Origin: Terriglobia bacterium
GTDB taxonomy: Bacteria > Acidobacteriota > UBA6911
Assembly (NCBI GenBank): GCA_020072565.1
Contig: JAIQGI010000003.1
Coordinates: 62,001-126,000 of the forward strand
Reading direction: 5' to 3'
Length of the DNA: 64,000 bases
Of this stretch, positions 1-10,339 are shown piece after piece (position 1 is the first letter of the stretch; every line of letters begins with the position of its first letter). The position numbers and the translations under genes were made by a program. Below the pieces are notes generated by a model, which had not been told where the DNA came from, did no database searches, and worked only from the letters and a program-made list of their open reading frames with translations.

Positions 1-183
1 CCCCTGGACTTCCACCCTGACCCTCCAGGCAGGTCAGCCCATGTTCGTGCAGGAGCACCTGGTGTGATCAAGGCCGTCGTAAAGAAAAGTGCGGGTTATG
101 GACTCTACGCCTACACGATCCTGATCGATGGACGAGCCGCGCTGGATCCCGAATTGGAAATTGAAAGGCCTTCAGCCCTCTAG
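1..183 (+). CDS. C-terminal fragment of an unknown protein (5' end outside window)
   Basis: The frame starting at base 1 is open for 60 codons and ends at a TAG at 181–183. The last residues read GYGLYAYTILIDGR then AALDPELEIE. Such a beta-strand ending with a D-G-R/D-P-E pattern is common at the ends of small acidobacterial hypothetical proteins with a cupredoxin- or Ig-like fold, but I cannot name the family. The stop overlaps the stop of the convergent glycosidase gene by four bases (CTAG). It is judged coding from the uninterrupted frame and sensible composition only. Confidence 0.5.
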   Translation, partial: PLDFHPDPPGRSAHVRAGAPGVIKAVVKKSAGYGLYAYTILIDGRAALDPELEIERPSAL

Positions 184-3100
184 CGGCTCAGCCGCAGCAA
201 TTGAAATGGCTCGAACAGCCCGTAACCGACGGAGGCGTACTGCCGGCCCGGCGGCGGGCCTGTATTGGGAGCTTTCTGGAAGTTGGCCGGCCACGCTGCT
301 CCCAACGCCGGATTGCCGTGGTGTGGACCCAGTGTGTTCTTCAGCGTTCCCACGACGACAATCTCGATGGTGTTCACCCCGGCTCGCAGCAGTTTCGTGA
401 TCTCGCACTCCCAGGGCGGCGAGACCATGAATCCTGCCATTTTCCCGTTGACGGTCACCCGGGCGACGCTGCCATACCATTTCGGCAGCGAGACGCGGTA
501 TTGCCCGGACGGGTTATCCAGCCGGAACTTCTGTGCATACGCCACGCCGGCCGAGTAGAAGGGGTATCCCTGCGCATCCCACGCACCGAGACGGAGATCG
601 GATGCCGGCAGGATCGTAAATCCGCGCTCCGCCGGATCCAGGCCAAAATCACCTAGAATATATGCCGCCTCCACCTCGTGGAAAACGGTGAAGGGAGAAG
701 CCTTCAACACCAGCGTGTTTTCGCCGACGTGTGCCGCCTTGGAGATGTCGATTTTCCCGAAGGACTTGTCGAGCCACCAGGCGCCCGTGATCGCATGCAC
801 CGGCCTCTCATTGCACTCGATCGTGTATAAATCGGGGCGCTCCACCACAGCAAACAGGGTGGCGGGCACCTGTTCGCGGATGATGAAGCGATACGTCGCC
901 TGGAAACCGCTCGCCGGCGGGAACTTCTTCGTGATCAACTCGTCGCGGAACTGAACCGCACTATCCCACGGATTGCGGGCCATGCCGTTCTGCTTGAAGG
1001 CGAACTGGGAAGCCTGGTAGAAGTAGGCATCCTCGAGGCTCTCCGCTCCGGCCCTGACGTCCAGATAGTCGAGGACAAGAACGTTCGGGGCAATCCGGCG
1101 GGCCTCCATAGCGCTTGTGGCTGGAACCACTGCCCGCTTCTCAGCCTGGGCAGGAGCGGGAGTGCGCTTTTCGTTGGACAGAAAGAGAAGCAGTGATCCT
1201 GAAGGCGGAAGCTGGAATCCGGCCTTGATTGCGTTCTGCCCGCCCTCGAACGGATAGCTTTCAATTTTGCCTGTCTCGGGAACCCAGCGCTCGACTCCTC
1301 GGGCCGCGGACTCGACCGTTCCCTCTGCCGGATGATCGATACTCGTGTTCACGAGAAAGAGCACCTCACCGTCGGTGATTTTGCGCCGGTGATGCAGCAA
1401 GATCCCCTGATCATCCGGGCTCCGCCGTATGACGAAGCCATCCTGCACTTGAGCCAGGAGCAGTGCCGGCAGCGCGTCGGCCGCCACCCGCTTCCAGCCG
1501 CTCATTCCCGCAAGGACCTTTCCCCGATCGGACTCCTGTCCATCCACCCTCAGCGGCGCGGGAGAACAACTCAGTAGGGTGCCTCCGCCTTTGAGGAATC
1601 CTTCGAGCAGGTCCAGGGTTCTGGCGTTGAGGTTGACGGTGAGCGGCGGCAGGACAACAGTCGCATAGCCGCGTTGCCCGACCTGCAACAAGTTGCCGGT
1701 TACGGAACCGTTTCCAGCCAGAATCGCCTCGTCCCCGATGTCGTATTCGACCTGCTCCTTGGCTAGTGCGACGACCACATTCTGGAAGGTCTCGCCGAGT
1801 TTTTCCAACTCCGGAGGATTTTTGCCCGCCGTGTTGTACATCCATGCGGTGGTGGTCGGCTCGATGACCAGGACGGGATTGATCTGCCGCCCCTTGGTAA
1901 GGGCGAGCGTGAGCCGCGCGAAGTATTCGGCAGATACGTGGTATGCATCCCACCAGGGCTCGTGATAGGAAAACGACTGCGGATGGTCGCGCTTGCGCGC
2001 GCCGCGGAGCGAGACGTAGGACAGGTGCTGATCCAGTGTGTTTATGCCCAGCACATAGAGCCAGTCGCCGATCCGTTTCATGTCCTCAAAACGCAGGTCC
2101 CAGCCGCCGGCGCCGTAGGCCTCGCAGAGAGTCCTGGAGCGGCCGAGCTGGTTGGCTATGCTGGCGATTTCCTTTACGGAGCGGATGTTCCCGAACTGGG
2201 CGTGTGTGTCCTCCTGATACTGGTTCATCAGAATGTCGATGCCGGGCCGCTGCTGCCAGGCGCTCATTGCCATGTTGTCCGGCACGCCCGAGCAGTTGGG
2301 CCATTCGTGTTCCCAGTAATGGCCGGTAAACTCGATCCCGTTCTTGGCGCAATACTCGTAGTAGGGTTTGCCCCAACGCTCGACAAACAATTCCGACAGC
2401 AGCTGAAAATAGTTGTGGCGGACACGCTGCCAGTCTCCCACGGGATCCCTCAGCGCCGGCAGGTGATCGGTCAAGCGGTATCCCCAGCGCTTCTCGAATA
2501 GCTGCGGCAGTTCCTCCGTCCACGCAATCCCTCCTGCGGGCCGTAACTGAGGCTCATCGGTAAAGACGCCCGGCACGCGTTTGCCGAACTGTTCGCCGAC
2601 TTCGCGCCTGTACGCATCCATGGTGATGGAGAGAAACTTCTGTGTAACGCCCGGGTAGAGAAGATCGACATACCACTTCCCTCCGTACCACGGTCCCGGC
2701 TCGGAACGCACCACGAAGATCTCCAGATAACGAGCCTCCGGGAGCTGCTGCCCGGCCCGTATCTTCGCTGAAACGTCGTCATAATTCCTGTCGGTCAAGC
2801 TGAACACCGCTAGAGTGTTCGCCTGCCATTGTGGAGCGTTTTTGCTCTCGCGCATTCTGATGCCGCGACCGCGCGATTCCGGCATAGTCTCGGGAACAAA
2901 GCCGCCGGCAAAGCCGGATGGGTAGGAGTTTTCGTCATAAATCCAAAGATTCATGTCCAGCCGTTCGGCTTCCTTCAGAGCTGCCTTCCACAGCCGGAAC
3001 CAATCGGGCGACAGGTAAGGCGTCATCAAACCGGGACGCGGATGCACGATCGCCTGTTTGACCTTCTGTGCGGCCAGGTCCCGCAAGGTGCCGATGACTT

Positions 3101-3284
3101 GATCCTCGCTGAGAAGGTCGTTCCAGACCCAGAGCGGAGCGGAACTATATTCGCGCGGAGGATCGGCAAAAAGGGATTTGATTTGCCCGGAGCTATCCGC
3201 AGCACCCGGGGGAACGACGGCCCGGGAACCTATGACGGCAAATGCGAGAAGCACCAACAAGGGTAAGAGGCATTTCTGGAGCAT
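180..3284 (-). CDS. secreted GH106-like glycoside hydrolase
   Basis: A predicted 1034-residue secreted enzyme. The ATG at 3284 is preceded by AGGAG at good spacing and starts a signal peptide (LLPLLVLLAFAVIGS), so the longer open frame to 3338 is not used. After the signal come PPREYSSAPLWVWND, the HPRPGLMTPYLS block, WIYDENSYPSG and GVFTDEPQL. These are typical of large alpha-L-rhamnosidase-like (GH106-type) barrels, with an acidic DEP motif near a likely active site. The C-terminal third has galactose-binding/GH2-like beta-sandwich features (GQYRVSLPKWYGSVARV). The probable role is removing rhamnose or a related sugar from plant or microbial polysaccharide outside the cytoplasm. Exact specificity cannot be told. 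It lies 50 bp downstream of metH on the same strand, with no functional link visible. Confidence 0.8.
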   Translation of the reverse strand: MLQKCLLPLLVLLAFAVIGSRAVVPPGAADSSGQIKSLFADPPREYSSAPLWVWNDLLSEDQVIGTLRDLAAQKVKQAIVHPRPGLMTPYLSPDWFRLWKAALKEAERLDMNLWIYDENSYPSGFAGGFVPETMPESRGRGIRMRESKNAPQWQANTLAVFSLTDRNYDDVSAKIRAGQQLPEARYLEIFVVRSEPGPWYGGKWYVDLLYPGVTQKFLSITMDAYRREVGEQFGKRVPGVFTDEPQLRPAGGIAWTEELPQLFEKRWGYRLTDHLPALRDPVGDWQRVRHNYFQLLSELFVERWGKPYYEYCAKNGIEFTGHYWEHEWPNCSGVPDNMAMSAWQQRPGIDILMNQYQEDTHAQFGNIRSVKEIASIANQLGRSRTLCEAYGAGGWDLRFEDMKRIGDWLYVLGINTLDQHLSYVSLRGARKRDHPQSFSYHEPWWDAYHVSAEYFARLTLALTKGRQINPVLVIEPTTTAWMYNTAGKNPPELEKLGETFQNVVVALAKEQVEYDIGDEAILAGNGSVTGNLLQVGQRGYATVVLPPLTVNLNARTLDLLEGFLKGGGTLLSCSPAPLRVDGQESDRGKVLAGMSGWKRVAADALPALLLAQVQDGFVIRRSPDDQGILLHHRRKITDGEVLFLVNTSIDHPAEGTVESAARGVERWVPETGKIESYPFEGGQNAIKAGFQLPPSGSLLLFLSNEKRTPAPAQAEKRAVVPATSAMEARRIAPNVLVLDYLDVRAGAESLEDAYFYQASQFAFKQNGMARNPWDSAVQFRDELITKKFPPASGFQATYRFIIREQVPATLFAVVERPDLYTIECNERPVHAITGAWWLDKSFGKIDISKAAHVGENTLVLKASPFTVFHEVEAAYILGDFGLDPAERGFTILPASDLRLGAWDAQGYPFYSAGVAYAQKFRLDNPSGQYRVSLPKWYGSVARVTVNGKMAGFMVSPPWECEITKLLRAGVNTIEIVVVGTLKNTLGPHHGNPALGAAWPANFQKAPNTGPPPGRQYASVGYGLFEPFQLLRLSR

Positions 3285-3334
3285 GGGGGCTCTCCTGTCA
3301 TTAGCGCCTACCCTACTACTTCGCACACTCCAGC

Positions 3335-6300
3335 TCAATAGGCGAGATTCGGTGCCAGCCAGCGCTCGATCGTCTGACGATCCATCCCTTTCCGAACCGC
3401 GTAGTCGGCAACCTGGTCAGGGCCGATCTTGCCCACCGCGAAGTACTTTGCCTCCGGGTGGGCGAAGTAGAACCCGCTGACGGAGCTGGCGGGAATCATG
3501 GCGAAGCTCTCCGTGAGCAGGACGCCGATGCTTTCCTCAGCTTTCAGCAAGTTGAACAGCGCGCGCTTCTCTGTGTGATCGGGGCAGGCAGGATAGCCCG
3601 GAGCCGGACGAATGCCCCGATATCGTTCGCGGATCAGGTCCTCGAGAGCGAGATTTTCCTCGAGCCCATATTCCCACTGATCGCGCGCCCTCTTGTGCAG
3701 GAGTTCGGCAAAGGCTTCGGCCAACCGGTCCGCGAGTGCTTTGGTCATGATCGAGCGGTAGTCATCGTGCTCATGGTCAAACCGGCGGCATAGTTCGTCC
3801 ACGCCAAAGCCGGCCGTGAGCGCAAAGGCGCCGAGGTAATCGCGTACACCCAGGTTTTTCGGAGCGATAAAATCGGCCAACGCATAGCTGGGCAGGCCTT
3901 CCGGCTTATCCGTTTGCTGGCGCAGCGTGTGGAAAACTGCCAGCGCCCGCTCCCGCGATTCGTCGCCGTAAACCTCGATGTCATCTCCGACGCTGTTTGC
4001 CGGGAAAAAACCATAAACCGCACGTGCGGCAAGCAGGCGCTGCTCGATGATCTCGTCGAGCAGTTTGCGCGCATCGCGCCACAGTTCGCTTGCCTTCTCA
4101 CCGAGCCCGGGATCATCCAGGATTTCCGGGTAGCGCCCCCGCAACTCCCAGGCATGAAAGAAAGGAGACCAGTCGACGAATTTCATGATCTGGTCCAGCG
4201 GGAAGTCGTCCAGAGTGCGGACGCCCGTGAAAGACGGGACGGCAATCGGGCAGCTTCCCCAATCAATGCGCGGCTTGCGCTCCCGTGCCTGATCGATGGC
4301 CAGCAGTGCCCTCTGCGGCTTCCGCACACTGTGTGCGGCACGGGTCGCATCCTGCTCCGTCCGGAGCTGCGCGATAAACGCGCTCCTTGTCGCGGTGCGC
4401 ATCAGGCTGCCTGCCACACCGGCGGCGCGTGAGGCATCGGGCACATGTATGACGGGCCCGGAGTAAGCAGGCGCGATTTTGACCGCCGTGTGGACGCGGC
4501 TGGTGGTGGCGCCGCCGATGAGCAGAGGGAGCTTCATTCCTTCCCGTTCCAACTCGCGGGCCACAGCCACCATCTCTTCGAGCGAGGGTGTGATGAGGCC
4601 GCTCAGGCCGATCATGTCGGCTCTCAGCGTGCGTGCCGCGTCGAGGATCTTCTCGCGGGAGACCATGACACCGAGGTCAACAACTTCATAGTTGTTGCAT
4701 CCCAGGACCACCCCCACGATATTCTTGCCGATGTCGTGGACATCTCCCTTGACGGTTGCCATGACGATTTTCCCCTGCGCTTCGACACCGCCGGTCGCCA
4801 ACTTCTCTGCCTCGAGGAAAGGAAGCAGTTCTGCCACCGCTTTTTTCATGACACGCGCACTCTTGACGACCTGGGGAAGGAACATTTTCCCCGACCCGAA
4901 CAAGTCGCCGACTACGTTCATGCCGGACATCAGCGGGCCCTCGATTACTCCCAGCGGGCTGCCATACCTGACGCGCGCCTCTTCCACGTCGGCCTCAATA
5001 TAATCCGTGATGCCCTGCACCAGGGAGTGAGCCAGGCGCTCTTCCACACTCCCCAGGCGCCAGGCCTTTTCTCCCTCCTTCGTCTTCTGCTCCTGGCTGA
5101 AGGATTCCGCATGGCGCGTGAGGCGCTCCGTGGCATCCGGGCGCCGGTTCAGAAGCACGTCCTCGATCAAGTCGAGCAGATCCTTCGGGATCTCCTCGTA
5201 TACCGCCAGTTGGCCGGCATTGACGATTCCCATGTCCAGCCCAGCCCCGATTGCATGGTAGAGAAATGCGGCATGCATGGCTTCGCGAACAGTATTGTTA
5301 CCGCGAAAGGCGAAGGAAACGTTGCTCACTCCGCCGCTGACTTTGCAGAGCGGGAAAAGATGCTTCAATCGAGACGTGGCCTCCAGGAAGCTCAGCGCGT
5401 AGTCATTGTGTTCCTCGATCCCGGTACCCACCGTCAGGATATTGGGATCGAAAATGATGTCCTGGGGCGGGATTCCTACTTCATCTCTCAGGATGCGATA
5501 GGCGCGCGCGCAGATGGCCACCCTGCGCCCGGTGGTAACGGCCTGGCCCTGTTCGTCAAATGCCATTACGATCAGGGCCGCGCCGTAACGCTTGAGCAGG
5601 CGGGCACGCTGCCTGAACTCCTCCTCCCCTTCCTTGAGGCTGATGGAATTGACGACCCCCTTGCCCTGAAGGCATTTCAGGCCCGCCTCAATCACCGACC
5701 ACTTCGAACTGTCGATCATGACGGGAACACGGGCAATGTCCGGCTCCGAGGCAACCAGACTGAGGAATCGCGCCATCGCCATTTCCGAGTCGAGCATGGC
5801 TTCATCCATGTTGACATCGATGATTTGGGCTCCACCCTCAACCTGCTGCCGCGCCACCGCCAGCGCTTCCTCGTACGCGTCGTTGAGAATCAGCTGCGCA
5901 AATTTCGGCGACCCGGCGACGTTGGTCCGTTCCCCTACGTTGACGAAATTGGTGTCCGGCCGGAACGTCAGGGCCTCCAAGCCGCTCAAGCGTGTGTACG
6001 GCTCAGGGACCCCGGGGATGCGGGGTTTGCATGAGCGCACAGTCTCGGCGATGGCACGGATGTGGTCCGGCGTCGTCCCGCAGCAGCCGCCGACAATGTT
6101 GAGCCATCCGTTATCTGCATACCGGCCCAGAATGCGTGCCATTTCCTCGGGTGTCTGGTCGTACCCGCCGAATGCGTTGGGCAGGCCGGCGTTGGGATGG
6201 CAGCTCAGATAGACCGGGACCAGACCCGAGAGATCTTCGAGGTGGGTGCGCAGTTCCGCCGCCCCCAGAGCGCAATTGATCCCGACACTCAGAAGCCCGG

Positions 6301-7009
6301 CGTGGGAGACCGAGCTCCAGAAAGCCTCGGGCGTTTGTCCCGATAGCGTGCGTCCGCTCGCATCCGTGATCGTCATCGAGACCATCACAGGAATGCGCCG
6401 CTGCAGTTCCTCGCAATACCGATCAATGGCAAAAAGCGCAGCTTTGGCATTCAGGGTGTCGAAGGCGGTCTCTACGAGGAGAACATCCACACCACCCTCC
6501 ACCAGGCCGCGCACCTGGATCTCGTAAGCAGCGACGAGCTGATCGAAGGTGACGGCGCGAAAGCCGGGATTGTTGACATCCGGAGAAATGGAGGCAGTCT
6601 TGTTCGTCGGGCCGATCGCACCTGCCACAAAGAGGGAGCGAGAGGGCTCGGCGGCCCGGGCCTCGTTCACGGCAGAACGGGCAATCCGGGCAGCAGCAAG
6701 GTTGATGTCGTACGCGAGTTTTTCGAGGTGGTAGTCGGCCAGTGATATGGGGTTGGCATTGAAGCTGTTGGTTTCGATGATATCGGCGCCGGCCGACAGG
6801 TACTCGGCGTGTATGGCTCTCACTACCTGGGGTTGCGTCAGGTTCAGCAGGTCGTGATTACCGCGCAGATCGCTGGCATGGCCGGCAAAGCGCACACCGC
6901 GATACGCAGCCTCATCCAGGTGCAGTCGCTGGATCATCGTGCCCATGGCGCCGTCCAGAACCAGGATGCGCTCCCGCAGCAACTGCTCCATCGATGTCGC
7001 CTTGCCCAT
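3335..7009 (-). CDS. metH: cobalamin-dependent methionine synthase
   Basis: MetH transfers a methyl group from 5-methyltetrahydrofolate to homocysteine through protein-bound cobalamin. All four modules are present in about 1224 residues: the homocysteine/zinc domain with GINCALG and GGCCGT (about residue 305), the pterin-binding domain ([13 protein letters not shown]), the B12 domain with the cobalt-ligand motif DVHDIGKN (about residue 755), and the C-terminal AdoMet reactivation domain ([12 protein letters not shown]). The frame extends to a GTG at 7021, but the ATG at 7009 has AGGTGA eight bases upstream and is preferred. No cobalamin, SAM or SAH riboswitch consensus was seen in 7010–7184; that gap only holds a six-bp hairpin at 7102–7116. 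Length is normal for the family. Confidence 0.97.
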   Translation of the reverse strand: MGKATSMEQLLRERILVLDGAMGTMIQRLHLDEAAYRGVRFAGHASDLRGNHDLLNLTQPQVVRAIHAEYLSAGADIIETNSFNANPISLADYHLEKLAYDINLAAARIARSAVNEARAAEPSRSLFVAGAIGPTNKTASISPDVNNPGFRAVTFDQLVAAYEIQVRGLVEGGVDVLLVETAFDTLNAKAALFAIDRYCEELQRRIPVMVSMTITDASGRTLSGQTPEAFWSSVSHAGLLSVGINCALGAAELRTHLEDLSGLVPVYLSCHPNAGLPNAFGGYDQTPEEMARILGRYADNGWLNIVGGCCGTTPDHIRAIAETVRSCKPRIPGVPEPYTRLSGLEALTFRPDTNFVNVGERTNVAGSPKFAQLILNDAYEEALAVARQQVEGGAQIIDVNMDEAMLDSEMAMARFLSLVASEPDIARVPVMIDSSKWSVIEAGLKCLQGKGVVNSISLKEGEEEFRQRARLLKRYGAALIVMAFDEQGQAVTTGRRVAICARAYRILRDEVGIPPQDIIFDPNILTVGTGIEEHNDYALSFLEATSRLKHLFPLCKVSGGVSNVSFAFRGNNTVREAMHAAFLYHAIGAGLDMGIVNAGQLAVYEEIPKDLLDLIEDVLLNRRPDATERLTRHAESFSQEQKTKEGEKAWRLGSVEERLAHSLVQGITDYIEADVEEARVRYGSPLGVIEGPLMSGMNVVGDLFGSGKMFLPQVVKSARVMKKAVAELLPFLEAEKLATGGVEAQGKIVMATVKGDVHDIGKNIVGVVLGCNNYEVVDLGVMVSREKILDAARTLRADMIGLSGLITPSLEEMVAVARELEREGMKLPLLIGGATTSRVHTAVKIAPAYSGPVIHVPDASRAAGVAGSLMRTATRSAFIAQLRTEQDATRAAHSVRKPQRALLAIDQARERKPRIDWGSCPIAVPSFTGVRTLDDFPLDQIMKFVDWSPFFHAWELRGRYPEILDDPGLGEKASELWRDARKLLDEIIEQRLLAARAVYGFFPANSVGDDIEVYGDESRERALAVFHTLRQQTDKPEGLPSYALADFIAPKNLGVRDYLGAFALTAGFGVDELCRRFDHEHDDYRSIMTKALADRLAEAFAELLHKRARDQWEYGLEENLALEDLIRERYRGIRPAPGYPACPDHTEKRALFNLLKAEESIGVLLTESFAMIPASSVSGFYFAHPEAKYFAVGKIGPDQVADYAVRKGMDRQTIERWLAPNLAY

Positions 7010-7184
7010 ATCGCTGCTCACCTGGCTGGGTCTGACAGCCGTGGGTCACTTGGCGCGGCATTGCTGCAACCAGACAATGCGCGCAGCTACCAGGAACACG
7101 GTGCGGCATAGCCGCATCCAAGAAATCTCAACCCAGAGTGCGCTGAGATCGCGGAGAAATATCGGCAGGGCGCCTCCGAAAAGA

Positions 7185-7541
7185 TCACGCGTTGAAGGAC
7201 CCCGGTTTCCCGACCTCCGGCGGCGGTTCCTTGAGTCCCTCCGGCAGGCATTGAGAACAGGGACAGATCCTGCGCAAGAAATCAAAGGTGTAGATTCCGG
7301 TGCTATGACCGTCGCTCCATGTGAAGCTGAGAGCGTAGTTCCCCACGGGACCAACTTCGACCCGCTCGAGGTTTGATGGAATGCTCCCCTGGAGGATCAT
7401 GCGCCGACCGGTAAACTCCTCAACACACGACGCGCAGGGGCAGTTCTCGCGCAGATACCATGAGGGGTATGAGCTGAAGTGCCCGTCATTCCACATGATG
7501 TCGGTTTGAAATGCAGTCACCCGCCTCACACGCGCTGGCAT
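7185..7541 (-). CDS. DUF971 / gamma-butyrobetaine hydroxylase-like N-terminal domain protein
   Basis: A small protein of about 118 residues with the DUF971 pattern: WNDGHFSSYPSWYLRENC, CPCASCVEEFTG, and a second half TWSDGHSTGIYTFDFLRRIC ending CPCSQC. The paired CPC-x-x-C motifs suggest a metal or Fe-S site. In eukaryotes this domain precedes gamma-butyrobetaine hydroxylase; in bacteria it is often free-standing or linked to Fe-S cluster metabolism. The ATG at 7541 gives the usual start of the family; a TTG nine bases upstream with GGGAG before it is a rival. It lies upstream of metH on the same strand with a gap of about 175 bp, so co-transcription is possible. Confidence 0.85.
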   Translation of the reverse strand: MPARVRRVTAFQTDIMWNDGHFSSYPSWYLRENCPCASCVEEFTGRRMILQGSIPSNLERVEVGPVGNYALSFTWSDGHSTGIYTFDFLRRICPCSQCLPEGLKEPPPEVGKPGSFNA

Positions 7542-7615
7542 CAGGTATGGCAAGGCCGATATCTCCCTTCCGGCAAAAACATATTTATACCACAGCCTGA
7601 TAGTCACTACAGGGC

Positions 7616-7745
7616 ACCGGCAGCGTCGGTGCCGGTACCGCGATCGGGATCGGAATCGGCATCGTTATCGCAGTCGCAATCGCAATCGGAACTATTAGCC
7701 GGCAAAAGCCGATGGCGATAGCGATTGCGATCCCGATACCGACCT
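7616..7745. repeat. inverted hexamer-array element (unit ATCGNN)
   Basis: Left arm 7625–7690: eleven in-phase copies of a (A/G)(T/C)CGNN hexamer, running from GTCGGT to ATCGGA, with one more ACCGGC just before it. Centre 7691–7709, 19 bases without repeats. Right arm 7710–7745: six copies of the reverse complement, CGATNN. The left end also makes a local stem GGCACCG (7614–7620) with CGGTGCC (7627–7633). The whole could fold into one long imperfect hairpin. It lies in the gap between the glycosyltransferase gene (stop 7834) and the DUF971 gene. Open frames across it give only Ile-Gly/Ile-Ala dipeptide runs and are not genes. Confidence 0.8.
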
Positions 7746-7833
7746 TCGCCAAACAGAGATGAACGAGTTTTTCATGCACATGGGGGACGGTTCCGAACAT
7801 GAACGGGATGAGATGGTGATTGCGGCCGGAGAG

Positions 7834-9417
7834 TCAGTTGTAGTTTTTGATGCGCGGCCAGATCTCCTGGAGCGTGGTTCCTCCTTTGGGCTTTCGGCAG
7901 AGAAGAATCTGGAATTGCTCCTGTCGCATGGCATACGGGCGCCCCACCTTGGCAACCTCCTCGACGCTGTCGAACCACTGACTCGCTCCTTTCCTGGTGT
8001 CGCCGAGCACGATCATGATCTCGCCCGTATAATCACGCGGCCCCCACAGCCAGTAAGTCAGATGAGTCCCGATTGACCTGGGCAGGCCATACTCCGGTCC
8101 ATAGAAATCGACGGCTCCACACTGCCCGAAGTCGTTGCCGATGATCGCCGTCTTGGATCTTTCCTCGGGAGGCAAAGCGTAATACACCTTTGCGACGGCT
8201 TGGATCATCTCATGCCAGCCAAAGCGATCCGCGAAAAACTGAGGCATGGCATTGGTGCCCCGATTTTCAATCTTGGCCTGCGTGATGCCGAGTGCGTTTG
8301 TGTAGCGGAGGTAGGTTTCCGGCGGCAGGATAGGTAAATACGCCGGTGCGATGAGGGCTCCCGAGAACGCCAGCAGCGCCACATACGCGGGCCGTACCCA
8401 GGTGAGGTGCGGGCGCGCCAGCCATTCCTCTATCACCACGGCACCTCCCGCGAGGAGCATCGGATAAACCGGCATGAGGTAATAGACCTTCGCCTGGAGT
8501 ATCAGCAGGGTGGCCAGGGCGATCGGGTAAGCCCAGCCCAGCGCCCGATACGGTCTGGCGGGGCGACGTGCCAGAAAGCTGTAAAGCCCCACCAGCCAGA
8601 TAGGGCAACTCGCCGGATGCATCATCTCGGCCTGCATCAAGAGGAACTGCAGGGGCGTGAACACGACATCACGGCCGTTGCGCTTAATATTGGCAAGCAG
8701 TTCCAGGTGCGGGAAGTGGTGGCGGATCATCCAGACCAGATTGGGCAGAAAAATCACCAGGGCGATCCCGCCCGCAATAAAAAACCAGCGGTTCCACATC
8801 AGCCTGCGTTCCGGCGTCAGCAGCAGCCCGAGGCCCACCGCGAACCCAAACATCAGCATGGTATTTTTGTTCAGCATGCCCACGCCCGCGAGCAACCCGA
8901 ACCAGAGCCAGAGCTTGGTGTTCCCGCTTTGGATGATCCGAACAATCACGAGGGCGCATCCCATCCAGATCAGCGGCTCGATTGAGTTCATCGACAGGTA
9001 GCTGTCGAAGCCGAGGTAGACGGGTGCCACCAGAACGGCGAGGGCGGCCAGACCCTGCGCAAAACGCTTGCCGCCGAATGCCCTCACGAGGGCACCTGTA
9101 AGGATCACGAGACCCGCCCCCGCGAGCGACGGGAACAGGCGGATCGAGTACATGGAGTCGCCGAAGAGGGCCCGGGTAAGCCACGCCTGCAGAGCTGTCA
9201 GCGGCGGCAAATCTACATAACCCCACGCGAGGTGCTGGCCACAAGCCAGAAAGTAGAGCTCGTCGATAAAAGGGCCGTAGACCTTTGCGCTCGCCATGTG
9301 CACGACGAACTTGGCGGCGGCCAGGAGGCCGACGACAGCACTGCCACTGAGAAAGATCGCGCGAACTTTTGCGGATACGGATGGAGTATCTGCATTAACG
9401 GTCGGGGCGATGTTCAT
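7834..9417 (-). CDS. PMT/GT39-family membrane glycosyltransferase
   Basis: A polytopic membrane protein of 527 residues. The first large loop holds GPFIDELYFLACG, with the acidic D-E pair expected in polyprenol-phosphate-mannose/ArnT-like transferases, then YVDLPPLTALQAWLTR. About ten hydrophobic helices follow, and then a soluble C-terminal part. The family moves a sugar from a lipid-phosphate donor to protein or lipid on the outer side of the cytoplasmic membrane; acceptor and sugar are unknown. The ATG at 9417 has AAAGGAG six bases upstream, so the longer frame to 9549 is rejected. It follows the LytTR regulator on the same strand with a gap of 166 bp, which may allow read-through. Confidence 0.85.
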   Translation of the reverse strand: MNIAPTVNADTPSVSAKVRAIFLSGSAVVGLLAAAKFVVHMASAKVYGPFIDELYFLACGQHLAWGYVDLPPLTALQAWLTRALFGDSMYSIRLFPSLAGAGLVILTGALVRAFGGKRFAQGLAALAVLVAPVYLGFDSYLSMNSIEPLIWMGCALVIVRIIQSGNTKLWLWFGLLAGVGMLNKNTMLMFGFAVGLGLLLTPERRLMWNRWFFIAGGIALVIFLPNLVWMIRHHFPHLELLANIKRNGRDVVFTPLQFLLMQAEMMHPASCPIWLVGLYSFLARRPARPYRALGWAYPIALATLLILQAKVYYLMPVYPMLLAGGAVVIEEWLARPHLTWVRPAYVALLAFSGALIAPAYLPILPPETYLRYTNALGITQAKIENRGTNAMPQFFADRFGWHEMIQAVAKVYYALPPEERSKTAIIGNDFGQCGAVDFYGPEYGLPRSIGTHLTYWLWGPRDYTGEIMIVLGDTRKGASQWFDSVEEVAKVGRPYAMRQEQFQILLCRKPKGGTTLQEIWPRIKNYN

Positions 9418-9583
9418 AGTCGACTCCTTTATGACATCTGATGGATCCGATCCTACCCGCTCGATCCCGATCGGCGGACGGTTATGTGACAAGCGGGAGA
9501 TTTTGCGGGAGAAGCGGGACAGCGCAGCCCCGCCACGCCTGCAGCTCACACGGCATCGTTGCCTGACCGCGTGGGCCGGGCTG

Positions 9584-10339
9584 TCAATATCTCGCCCGTT
9601 GCAGGAGGTTGTGCTGGTAGCGGCGGCTGAGCCGCAGACGGATGCCGTCCTTGAGAATCACGATGTAGTCGCCGTGGGACCAGGAGTGCATTTCCTTGAT
9701 GCTGTCGATATTCACCATCTCAGAGCGGTGAATGCGGGCAAACTTCTGCGGGTCCAGGCGACCTTCCAGATGGTTCAGCGTATCACGGATAAGGTGGTCG
9801 CCGTTTGTAGTGTGGATCTTGACATAGTTTTCCTGCCCCGACAGGTGGCTGATGTCCTTCACGCTCACAAAGAACAGCCGTTCTTTGTCTTTCACGACGA
9901 TGCGCTGCAGAAAGGGGTCGGCAGGCCTGACGCTCGCCATCAAGCGCTCGATGCCGCTCTTGTTCGTTGCCCGGTCGTCAATGCGCTTCGCGGCGCGGTC
10001 GAACGCCCTCTTGATTCGGTCTTCATCGAATGGTTTCAGCAGGTAGTCCACCGCTTCCACTTCGAAAGCGCGCAAGGCGAACTCGTCGTAGGCCGTGACG
10101 AAGATGACCGCCGGCATGGCTTCAGCCCCGACCGCATCAATCACTTCGAAGCCGCTCATGCCGGGCATCTGGATGTCCAGGAACACGAGGTCCGGGCAGA
10201 GGGTCCGGATGGCGTCCACTGCTTCGAGACCATTCTGCGCCTCGGCGACAATCTCGAGGCCTTCTTCCCCCTGCAGGTGCGCGCGTACCTTGTTGCGCGC
10301 CGGTCTTTCGTCATCCACTATGAGAATCCGGATCTTCAT
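9584..10339 (-). CDS. LytTR-family response regulator
   Basis: 251 residues: an N-terminal receiver domain (IRILIVDDERPAR, phosphoacceptor Asp in LVFLDIQMPGMSG at about residue 55, VTAYDEFA, LLKPFDEDR) and a C-terminal LytTR DNA-binding domain (IHTTNGDHLIRDTLNHLE, FARIHRSEMVNIDSI, LSRRYQHNLL). It overlaps the upstream histidine kinase gene by four bases (ATGA), so the two are translationally coupled and form a two-component system. Targets are unknown; the nearest same-strand gene is the glycosyltransferase downstream. Confidence 0.95.
   Translation of the reverse strand: MKIRILIVDDERPARNKVRAHLQGEEGLEIVAEAQNGLEAVDAIRTLCPDLVFLDIQMPGMSGFEVIDAVGAEAMPAVIFVTAYDEFALRAFEVEAVDYLLKPFDEDRIKRAFDRAAKRIDDRATNKSGIERLMASVRPADPFLQRIVVKDKERLFFVSVKDISHLSGQENYVKIHTTNGDHLIRDTLNHLEGRLDPQKFARIHRSEMVNIDSIKEMHSWSHGDYIVILKDGIRLRLSRRYQHNLLQRARY

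Noticed and set aside
4445-6034. 529-codon plus-strand open frame
   Set aside because: It lies wholly antisense to metH, whose four domains are intact; it is a shadow of GC-rich codon use.
7010-7184. Possible cobalamin, SAM or SAH riboswitch upstream of metH
   Set aside because: None of the consensus cores of these riboswitches was found; only a six-bp hairpin is present.
7616-7745. CRISPR array
   Set aside because: Units are six bases, without spacers, and reverse orientation at the centre.
7585-7800. Minus-strand frame with Ile-Gly/Ile-Ala/Ile-Pro dipeptides
   Set aside because: It is the translation of the ATCGNN hexamer array, not a protein gene.
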